A stretch of DNA of 64,000 bases, taken from the NCBI GenBank assembly GCA_030180135.1, contig CM058240.1:1369001-1433000 (forward strand), read 5' to 3'. The notes under the pieces were generated by a model. It searched no databases. It saw only the letters and a program-made list of their open reading frames with translations, and was not told the origin of the DNA. Below, one piece after another: positions 54,947 to 64,000 of the stretch. Both the position numbers and the translations under genes were made by a program. This stretch comes from Orychophragmus violaceus. Its lineage: Eukaryota; Streptophyta; Magnoliopsida; Brassicales; Brassicaceae. How positions within the stretch are numbered: position 1 is the first letter of the stretch; each line of letters begins with the position of its first letter.

Positions 54947-55710
54947 TCTTCTCTTTTTGTGGTTACAAATTTTTTTATGTAAATGATCGGGCAGCGCTAT
55001 ATATAATGACTTTCTATATTCATTTATTTAATTTAATCTAACCATTTCCATTTATATATACGCGCTTTCTATTTTCTGTTTTTGTTTCTGTTCAAGTCGC
55101 ATTTTATGACTGAGACGGTGAACTTCCAGGATGGCTGGCATCGGGGAAGGTTAACCGGAAATAACCAAAATTGTAATGCCTTGACCCGGAAGAAACAGAT
55201 GGTCTGTCGCTCTGTCAGAGATTCCAAAAGACAGCATACACAAAATAACTGAAATCACAATTTTGTGGTTACTTAACTAACACGTTTTAATAAGACAGCA
55301 TACACAAAGTAACTGAAATCATAATTTTGTGGTTACTTAATTAGCAAGTTTTAATTTCTCACTCAAAGCCAAAGACAATAATGTAAAGAAAATTTTGCAG
55401 ACAGGATCTCAAAAAACAAGCATATATGTTTAGATAATACACAAAACTAACCCTAGAAACCAATCACCACCCAACCAGTTTGTTTACAAAAGGCATTGCG
55501 CACTGAAGCTATGCACAGGCCATATTTTTCTATGGGTACATACAACTGAAAAGATCATGTCTCTATACCACCCAAACTAATAAATCAAATCCATCATTAG
55601 AGATATTTCTTCTATTCCAGCTGTATTTACATTGGAAAACCTAAATGAAGTTAGAAAAACATTGTGATGACGATTGATACCATATGAGTTGCTCTATGTA
55701 CGGGTTTGCA
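54947..55710. other. Spacer between the unknown gene and the CAMTA2 3' end
   Basis: Contains the promoter of the unknown gene and the likely CAMTA2 3' UTR. A short tandem duplication occurs: GACAGCATACACAAA plus ATAACTGAAATC...TTTTGTGGTTACTTAA at 55231-55290 and again at 55292-55352. Confidence 0.5.
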
Positions 55711-58700
55711 TCATTCAAATGCAAGAGACATGAATGTGTCGTCATCCAAAAGAGAATCAATATCGATTAGATCATCTTCCTCGTTGTAATTTGCAGCTTC
55801 CTCTCTATTTCTATTGTTCATAGCTGAGCTAGAAGAAGCCTGCATTCACAAAGTGAGTCTCATGTTTCTATCGAGTAATAGAATGTTAAGAAAACAATAC
55901 ACAATTGTTACCTCGTTCTCGCGGATGCCTTCAACGACAGTCAATAACCTACGGTACTGAGCCCGTCCTTCTGGATACTGGGCCATAGACTTCACTCTAG
56001 TGAGAGCCTTCTGAAGCCTTTCCTCGGTTTGTTTCCTTCCTTCCTTGAGAAAATCATAGTCATCTTCTTGTGGAGGAGCACATACTGGTTCCGGTGACTT
56101 AATGATTGTATCACGTTTGAAACCGCGTAGCCCACTTCCTTTACGCCTCCACCGCAAGATGATTTTCTCAAGTAATCCTACAGACCAAATGATGGTGCGG
56201 TACTGTTTCCGGACTTGATGACCTCTCACATGAGCCTAAAAGGATAATCAGTGAAATCCAGACATGAGACAGAAGCAAGAGAAACTTTAAGCTAAACAAT
56301 GTTTAACCGAACCGAACCGGAACCAAACCGAGAACCGAATGGTACCCAATTAACGGAATATAATTTTTATACCTAAAACTATTAGTTATATTTATATTTA
56401 AAGTACCCGAATAACCAAAATTAACCGTATATTAGCAAGAAAAAACCGAATTATCCGAAATAACCCGAATAATTTTTTTAATTGAAATACACGAAAGTAC
56501 CCACTTTTTACCCGAAGTTAACCATTTTTTGCCAAAATTACCCGAATTTATACCTAAATTACTCGAAAGAACCGAACCGAAACCAAACTGGAACCGATTT
56601 TTCCGGGTATTAGCCGGTTTCAAAATTTAGTATCCAAACCGAATACCTTCAAACTTGTTTTACAAAAATAATTCATACCTGAATCTTGACGATTCTTTGT
56701 CGGATCAAAAGGAACTCCTTTCTCTTCTTCCAACCGCGGTACTTTTTCTGAATTTGAACCGCAGCTGCATGAACAGCACCACTACTATGTCCTGTCTTCT
56801 TTGTCTTTGCAGATGCAAAAGAAACAGCTAACTCGTCGGAGATATCAAAATCATTGTTGTCACTAATCTCAGATAGCTGTTTCCGCTGGAATGACTGCAT
56901 CCTGAACACTTGATGAAGACGATCAGCAGCTTGTGTCGCATTTAAGACAGCAGTGAGAGAATCCTTCATTGACAGTGTTTCTGGTACATCACCATGACTC
57001 ATAGGAGTAGCTGTTCGCTCAGCTACTGTTTGAACAGCTTTTGTTCTAGAGTCAGCGGGGATGTTTTCCTTGGCGTCAACTGTTAGCTTCTCAAGGTAGC
57101 TGGTGAGGGAAGACTCTGCAAGGAAACCTGAAATTCCCCTGTGTCCGTTTTCGTAAGCTAAGTCAGAAGCTGTTTGTCCCAAAGGAAGCTCTGGAGATGG
57201 GTCCGTCAATGCTCCGGAATCAGCACCCAGAGACACAAGTACAGCAACAGTATCCTCCCTGAAGTTCAACAATAAACAAAGAGAAGAACCAACTGTAAGA
57301 GGAATGAATAAGAGGGAGCTGCAGAGCTCATGTACTTTCAAACCCAAGATGAATGGTAAAGAAGTTTTATGAAACAAAACCAACAGAAGGAATATAAAGT
57401 CTAAGGTCCTTACCTGCCACTGAATGCAGCCCAGTGAAGAGCAGACCACCCATTTGCATCGCGGAAGTTGATGCTAACTCCTGCTGCTAAAATTGGTCTT
57501 ATGGCCCAATCATACCCAAGAGCTGCAGCAAGGTGTAGAACACCCTGTCCTTCTTCATCTAGTATATTTGGACCTTTGCCCGCTTCAGTCACCTTATGGA
57601 TGAGCCATAAATATAATCTATCTTCAAACTCTTCCCTAATAAGTCGCTCTTTATCATCCAGCGCTGTTAAATCTTTCTCAATTGTCCCTGTGAGGAGAGA
57701 CTCCTTTTCATCTTTTAGCAACATGATTCTACTAATCTTTCTTCGTTTCTCCCCAACATTTTCAAATATATTGTGCTCCTGAGCAGAAGATATGCAAGCT
57801 AGCATATTTTCAAACCGCAAATGAAGTGATGCTTCACTTGCAAAGGCAGCACCATATATGTCAGCAGTATTTAACTTTTTGCTAGACCCAGGAAGGAAAT
57901 CAAACTCTCGTACTTCACTGCAAGAAAATCTGTCAGAACATGTAATGTAGAATGGGACTTGACCGACTTCATGCGGTGGAGCACGACAACAAAGAACACC
58001 GTCCACTAGAATCTCAGCCGGAACCTCCACTTCTCCAAACATGCATGACCAGCTATAGCTGGTTACTTCCCGAGGACTCAACAGAAATGTCCCAATAACC
58101 ATGACCTGTTCGATAATTAAAAGGGTAGATGAGAAAGATGTTATCCACTAGCAAACCTCAACAGAGCTGAAAACTAGGATCTAAAAGGGTAATACCAGTT
58201 CATCAACCATACACATAAAACAGAACAGCAGACAAACTGCTGCTCCAAAGCTTTAAAGTTCTTACCAGAGAGAGAGAAAACCAAAACCACATTTACAAAT
58301 ATAATTTGGCAAATTTCATTTAACCAAAAAGCCATAACTTAGTGCTACACCGCAAAATCTTTTTGTTCTCCAAATATAACATCAAAATTACCTCAACTTC
58401 TGAGTCTGTCTGAGTCCATTTGGGCCAAAAGTCGATAATGGTGAAGCGTTGATCCTCAGACAGGGAAGGGCTTAAGGAAGACGCAGCTGCTGCATTTTCA
58501 ACAGAAGTCCACGCAATGCCTCCAGATGAAGACTGCATCTGCAAGTCCTCCATCTCACCTAGTTCACTACTAACCCACCGAGTAAAACTGTCAACCTTTT
58601 TCAAACTATCCTCTTTCTTTAACAGTGATTTCCTTAGAGGCAGCGTTTGGTTTGGACTTGTTTCATATAGCAGATCCTCAGGGCCTAATTTAGGTATATA

Positions 58701-61294
58701 TGCTCCTTCAATACTTGTAAACGGAGCTTGAAAACTATCCCCAATAGGCTGCTGATTTTGACCGCCAAGAAGGCTGGAAAATGTCCCAAAATTTTCTTGT
58801 AAGGCCAAGTCAGTACCATCAGCCATATCAGACTGAGAATCCATGGGCCATTTTTGCATTGGCAAGGTGTCCTGAACTGGAATCTACAAAGACGAGAATC
58901 TTTCTGTCAGAAAATACTGACCCTATCTCACATTGGCAGCTTAGCCAATAGAAAAAAAAAACATACAGACAGTTGATATTGCACCAAAGTTATGATTTGC
59001 AATGTCTTTTTATCAAGGATTCTTTGCTAACCAAAACATTCTACGCTTTATCTTTTCTGCAGGGTACTTCTCCCACTTGTGTGCATTTCTTCTATCACAC
59101 AAAATCTACTTAGATTTTAGATCAACAGCTTAGATACAATACCTGCCAATTTACTTGATTTAGAAGAGAATTTCTGAGATGCTCTCCAGCATTAGAAGGC
59201 TGTGTCTGAGTCAGCAAAGCATTATAAGGTATATTCTGGTATCTTGCCAACGAATTCTCAGAGGAAGCATCCCATGCAGGGACACCCACTGGTCTTTGGG
59301 AGTCAATTCCAATGCCTGGTGTCCAACCATCTCGGTTTCCTAGAAAGGGAAGATATTCTCAGCGAACATGCAAAACTTTTAGTAAAGCAAGGTTGCATGT
59401 AAAGCAGAAAAGCAAGTGTAGTACCCAATATAGAGGTTGGATTAAAAGAATTTATAGTGCTAGCATTCTGCTGATGTCTTATCTGAGGAGCACGACTATC
59501 CCCTGCATCAAAACTGATATAAGTTTGTGTTGAAATTTACATGCAAAACCAAGAATGGGAATACAGTCAACCACTGAGAGTCATACATATAACAACTATA
59601 TCCCTAAACAGAAGATACCAAAACACATAAACTCAAAGAGGAATATATATATACCAGAATCAGCATCTTCACATAGTGGTGACAATGTGCTGGATGGGGT
59701 TGCCGTTGAATCAATGTTCACAGAAGTAGAACCACTCAGAGAATTTGAATTGTTTTCTTTATGTCCACTGGAACTCATCCGGTTACCCTGTATATAGAGC
59801 GAAGTAAAACATAAGATGAATATATCAAAACCACCACAGCAAAAGAGCATTCACTTGGGAAGGACAATAAAAGTTGAGTGTTGGAGGTTTATATTCTAAG
59901 AATATATTAGTACAGTACCGAAAGAGAAGCTATACCTTAACCTCCAAGTAGTGAACGAAAACAATATGCATCAGATCTCTGTACCCATAAAAACAGAGGA
60001 CATCAGCGCTACATCTTTAAAGTAACACACAAACACATTTCATTCCAGAGCATAAAGATCTTTGAGATTAATAATCTAATCCTATGGTTTAGTCTTGGTT
60101 GACTTGGCTGCAATGTTTTGTATTCTTGATGAGATGACAACATTATTTTCGACTTAACCTCGCAAGCAAACAAAAATATGAAATATGGACAATCATAGAC
60201 TTACTGTTCAAGCATCCAGTAGCAACGCCTCTGGAAATTCTCATTGTCTTCCCCATGAGCATAGTAACAATGTAATACATCAATGCTTCCGACCTATATA
60301 TGCTTAAACAATGATATTCTCCATCATTTAAAATATTTAGTGAGGAAACATCAATGGAAATATTATTTAACCTTCAGCTTTTCGTGAGCCTCTTTCACCG
60401 TTTTACCATCTTTCTTCTTCCTCCAGTTGTGCCCATCTTTCCTAAAATATCTGAGAACCTTTCTATCAAAGAGAAAGAGTGAACCACCTAGAAGAGAACG
60501 AAATTTCTGTCAATTTACAGAAGATAAAGCATACTAATTTGTTGTCAAAGCGCAACACCTAAAAGTCTTATCTCTTCGGAACTAATAGGATAAACAGGCA
60601 GTGTAAGTAAATCTTATAGCTAGGTGAAGCAGGAAAACCAAATAACTTTGTCAATGCAAGACATGATTAAAACCAAAATAGGATATAATAAGTCTGTTCA
60701 GTATACTAGTCATGGCTTAGTCATAGACTTCATAATTTACTAATATTTTGCAGCTAAAACTGCACAAAAACATACTAGGTGGTCTGTTGGGAGGCTCTGA
60801 CGCAATGTGAAATTTCTGATGGTTCCGAAGAATCTCACAAATCTCAGCAGGCCTCAGCCATCTGTGTTGTGCTTCTGACAGCAATTGTTCGATATCTACA
60901 AGTTCACCAAAGGAAAAGAAACACATTAACGCCAGAACTTTAAACATCTGTAACACTCTCTTGCACTAACCAATATCAATATATCAAAATGCAACAGAGC
61001 AATTCAACTAAGCAACCCTAGACAGTACATTTTGACTAAGACACAAAACAAGTATTGTAGTTACTCGCAATTCAGACAAAGTAGAAAAACAATTCCGACA
61101 TAATAGCCAAGTCCCTCAACAGGATTATATATTGTCCCCTCGAAAAAAATGCCGAAGCAGCAGAACAAACCATAGGAACAAAATCCTAAAAATCATCAGA
61201 TCCAAACTACCAAATGAGTAAAAGAACACGAAAAGTAAGGAGAAATATAGAGACCTAATCGAGGGGCAAATCCGAAAGATCCGCGATCCGCCAT
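55711..61294 (-). CDS. CAMTA2: CAMTA2, calmodulin-binding transcription activator
   Basis: Thirteen exons: complement(join(55711..55839, 55912..56235, 56679..57258, 57414..58105, 58392..58883, 59143..59339, 59425..59502, 59655..59787, 59936..59978, 60205..60293, 60372..60487, 60776..60895, 61255..61294)). They give 1010 residues (Arabidopsis ~1050), all phases consistent. Order: CG-1 DNA-binding domain (QHRWLRPAEICEILRNHQKF, GHNWRKKKDGKTVKEAHEKL), TIG domain (SYSWSCMFGEVEVPAEIL), ankyrin repeats (GQGVLHLAAALGYDWA, NGWSALHWAAFSG), IQ motifs (AVQIQKKYRGWKKRKEF, AHVRGHQVRKQYR) and the CaM-binding helix (IILRWRRKGSGLRGFKR). It binds CGCG-type promoter sites in the nucleus and with CAMTA1/3 tunes cold and defence genes. 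It is shorter mainly in the region coded by exons 7-8 (~residues 181-272). Intron 11 carries hAT copy 11. Confidence 0.95.
56296..56650. mobile_element. hAT-type CCGAACC family, copy 11 (CAMTA2 intron)
   Basis: Dense AACCGAACCGAACCGG at the left and AACCGAACCGAAACC near the right enclose a core of CCCGAA-type motifs. Both termini are degenerate and the edges are approximate. Confidence 0.6.
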
Positions 61295-61785
61295 GGAACG
61301 TAAACCCAAAATTTGAGCAGAGATCTCTAGCTTTTTGTAGCAATCGCAACGAACCCAAATTTTGATCTGGGTATGTATGAAACTGAGCTAACTCTTATAG
61401 TTTATTCAACCCTTTTTCGAGCTTTCCAGGTGTGAAATCGAATCGCTTTATAACCTTTCTGTGTATTCTTTTAATCCCTTTTCGGGGGTGAGTCGAAGGA
61501 AATCGGAAGGAAAGCGCCGATTTGGTGGAGGGTTGATTATAAAAACAGTGTCGGAAACACTATCATCCATTAATAATCTAACACGTGGATACACGGATGA
61601 ATTTTTGCATTTTTGCATGTGTGTTCTTTTGCTGAAACATTATTGTAAAAATTATCCTCATCTTATTAATGCAAATTTAATTTTGATACGAATTAAACTT
61701 AATAATGATGTTGGAAATCAATTAAAAGTTTCAATAATGTGTAGTGGTTTAGATACTAAACCTTAGAATCCACATCCACATTTTA
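61295..61785. promoter_or_regulatory. CAMTA2 upstream region
   Basis: Leader and promoter of CAMTA2 on the minus strand. A CACGTG-like core is not obvious; AACACGTGGATACACG at ~61580 contains an ACGTG element. No coding frame. Confidence 0.4.
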
Positions 61786-62769
61786 TTTATATTAATTGAA
61801 AAGTGCTTTTGTCATTAATGAAAATATGTTAACTAATTTATTGATAATTTTATTATATATATATATATATTTTTTTTTTTACTATGGAGGTATAAATAAT
61901 TTTAAGTAAAAAAAAGACATGATAAATATGAAAAATTCATGAAGATTTATTAAAATTTTATTTTGGAGATATATATAAATTTTAATAAAAAATAAAAAAA
62001 TAAGATAAGATGATAAATCTTTATATTAATTGAGAAATGCAATTGACATTATATTCACTCTCAAAATGGTTGATTACTGATTAACTATTAATGAAATTAG
62101 GTTAATTACTATATTAACCTTAATTTATATTGATAATTTTATTATATATATTTTTAATTACTATAGAGATATAGATAACTTTGGGTAAAAGAAGACATGA
62201 TAAATATGAAAAAATTGATGAAAATTTTTTATTTTTTTATTTTTGGAGATATACATAACTTTGAATAAGAAAATAAAAAGGTAAGATGAGATGATAAATC
62301 TTTATATTATTTTAGAGGTGATTTTGGCCTTATATTCACTCTCAAATGGTTGATTATGAAAATTATTAATTCATATTATTTATATAAATTTTGAATATAT
62401 GTATATAAATGATAAAATATTATGAAATTTTAAATATTAATAAATATTTTTGAATTTTATATAGTAAATTCGTATTATTTATATAAATTTTGAATTTATA
62501 TATATAAATGATAAAATATTTTAATAAGATATTAATATATTGATTTTATACATAAAATATATAAATAAAAATTATTATTATTACTAGTTTATTTAAAATA
62601 AATTATAAAATATCTTATTAAATATAATAATGTATTTATGTTTAGTTATAAATAGTTTTATATAAATTCATATAATATTATTATTGTTGTTAAATATACC
62701 GATAATTTTTATTTTAAAAAATTTATGTTAATATTTGTGCTCGCACATGGTGCGAACGAATTATACTAG
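61786..62769 (+). mobile_element. Second Helitron-like element with tandem 5' units
   Basis: The right end has a hairpin TCGCAC-ATG-GTGCGA (62741-62755) followed ten bases later by CTAG (62766-62769) and T, the Helitron 3' signature. The probable left end TTTATATTAATTGAAAAGTGC (61786) recurs as TTTATATTAATTGAGAAATGC at 62020 and, degenerate, at 62301. Between them units repeat AAGACATGATAAATATGAAAAA, GGAGATATA and TATTCACTCTCAAA. It is extremely AT-rich and non-coding. The left boundary is less certain than the right. Confidence 0.65.
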
Positions 62770-63680
62770 TTTTATGTATTCATTCAACATGTTCGGTAGT
62801 ATATACTTTTCTGTAAAAATATATTTGAATTGTATCACACATTAATATTGTTCGTTTAATCCGTATTGATTTGCACCGTATAATCTGTTGTTACCATTTA
62901 AAGCTATAAAATTATTAATTAACATTTACACTTAAAAATGACAATAATTAATAATAAAATAGTTTAAGCAAACTATTATTCAATGCATTCAACTCAAGGA
63001 ACTTCTAATTATAACAGATTTTCCATAAATACAAAACAAAATGTAGTATTCCGAAAATATTAAAACTTCCTTTCAGGGACTTTTCTTACATCTCGATATC
63101 TCATTATAGAAAATCAATCTATTAAGCCGAGTTAAACCAACCCAAAACATATCGGTTTTGATTGGTGATTTAATAGTAAAAGTGTTATAGGCATACTGTT
63201 TTTTTGTTATCAATAACGAAAACGTTATCAAAACTACAGTCAAAACGGTTATTCTCAGTTTTTTGTTACCGTTTTCGCTAACCATTTTCACTTATAGTTT
63301 TGCATTATTCAACCGTTTACCACTTCCGCTAACCGTTAATATAACCGCTCTAGACTAAACGTCAAGCTGACATACTCAAAATCATAATTCGCTCATGTTA
63401 CATTTTTTTAGCTCCTCAAATCATTACCATAAAAAAGTTTTCTTAATACAAAAGCAACGGTGGGGTTTGAACCACGTGTATTTAGCTACATTCGCCGCGA
63501 AACAACTGTTGTCACCTCTTCTCCTTTCGCGAACGTTCGTTTCTCTATCTATTTCTTTCCTCTCTACAATCAGACAACAACCTCTGGAACTAGAAGACTG
63601 AAAACCTGAGAAGTGAATAGTATCCAAAATCACCAGAACAGTTGGAAGTGATCAGATACGAGAGAGTAGTCTATCTCGAC
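62770..63680. promoter_or_regulatory. AOX2 upstream region
   Basis: AT-rich spacer followed by MITE copy D (63153-63350) and the likely AOX2 promoter and leader. An ACCACGTGTA (G-box-like) site lies near 63471-63480. Confidence 0.45.
63153..63350 (-). mobile_element. PIF/Harbinger-like MITE, GATTGGTGA family, copy D (right end truncated)
   Basis: It begins CGGTTTTGATTGGTGA and has the family interior in the orientation of copy B (TTTTGCATTATTCAACCG, CCACTTCCGCTAACCG). It stops at ATAACCGCTC, before the TCACCAATC terminus. It sits ~330 bases upstream of the AOX2 start codon. Confidence 0.7.
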
Positions 63681-63873
63681 ATGAATCAACTCGTTGCGAG
63701 AGCAGTTTTACGAGCTCTGCTTGTCCGCAGAGGAGGAAACTGCAACATGTTCACGAGGTCTGTTTCCGCCGTCTCCGTGGTTAAAAGTACGGACGACATA
63801 AAGAAACCGATGCCATTTCATGATTGGTGCGGTGGTTTTAGCGATTTCAAGATTGGTTCTAAGTATATGCAAG
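63681..63873 (+). CDS. AOX2: Alternative oxidase AOX2, exon 1 only (runs past the window edge)
   Basis: ATG 63681 opens a frame of 64 codons plus one base, followed by a GT donor at 63874-63875 (CAAG/GTGTGT). The peptide begins MNQLVARAVLRALLVRRGGN and includes NMFTRSVSAVSV and the HDWCGGFSDFKIGSKYMQG segment, which I recognise as the Arabidopsis AOX2 N-terminus. The Arg-rich, acid-poor start is a mitochondrial presequence. The di-iron oxidase core, which passes electrons from ubiquinol to oxygen in the inner membrane, would be in later exons beyond base 64000. Its place next to CAMTA2 matches At5g64210. Confidence 0.85.
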
Positions 63874-64000
63874 GTGTGTATTTGTAGACGATCGTCTACA
63901 AGCTTAGAAATACATGATCCAAAAATATATATATCTATATATATTTAAGATCGAAGTTAGGATTTTTGTTACAAAAAAAAAAGTTAGGATTTATGTATTC

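Overview
The window is nuclear DNA from a plant, almost certainly a member of the Brassicaceae. The genes have plant intron/exon structure (GT-AG introns in AT-rich DNA, plastid transit peptides, a PPR protein, an arabinogalactan protein). From remembered protein sequences, gene content and order match a stretch of Arabidopsis thaliana chromosome 5 read backwards (about At5g64360 down to At5g64210). The species cannot be fixed from the sequence alone; it is not A. thaliana, because it carries many extra transposable elements and lineage-specific changes. Orthologue names rest on recalled sequence plus synteny; no search was run.

Layout, left to right: 3' end of a J-domain-type protein gene (1-392, +); FKBP12 (1538-2753, +); the bHLH regulator SAC51 with a long leader holding four uORFs, the fourth a conserved peptide uORF (about 4980-7560, +), whose main ORF has a frameshift before the bHLH region; phototropin signalling protein NPH3 (8763-12816, -); a mitochondrial-type PPR protein (15644-17839, +); a Helitron-rich block (18276-20372); arabinogalactan protein AGP1 (20583-20966, -); riboflavin enzyme RIBA1 (22213-24490, -); a tandem pair of plastid glutamate/malate translocators, DiT2.1 (24969-28087, +) and DiT2.2 (29654-34329, +), the second broken in its last exon by a young LINE; SF3B1 splicing factor (34585-38400, -); EXORDIUM-like EXL2 (40888-41802, -); a gene-poor 6 kb where Arabidopsis has a nitronate monooxygenase-like gene; metacaspase MC3 (48087-50327, -); a retroposon (51286-52731); a protein of unknown function (53034-54946, -); calmodulin-binding transcription factor CAMTA2 (55711-61294, -); a second Helitron-like block; and the first exon of alternative oxidase AOX2 (63681-63873, +), which runs off the window.

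The genes form no pathway or operon; they are ordinary, independently transcribed plant genes. The unusual content is mobile DNA. Eleven copies of a hAT-type non-autonomous family built from degenerate CCGAACC/GGTTCGG runs occur here, seven of them inside introns of six genes. A second family with GATTGGTGA inverted ends has four copies, and there is one 286-bp TAA-flanked MITE, two Helitrons whose 5' ends are multiplied, a 5'-truncated LINE with an open reading frame, and a non-coding retroposon with a 17-bp target duplication. I found no evidence of an entirely new biological system. The strongest leads are the LINE-disrupted DiT2.2, the frameshifted SAC51 behind an intact conserved uORF, and the intron-biased hAT family.
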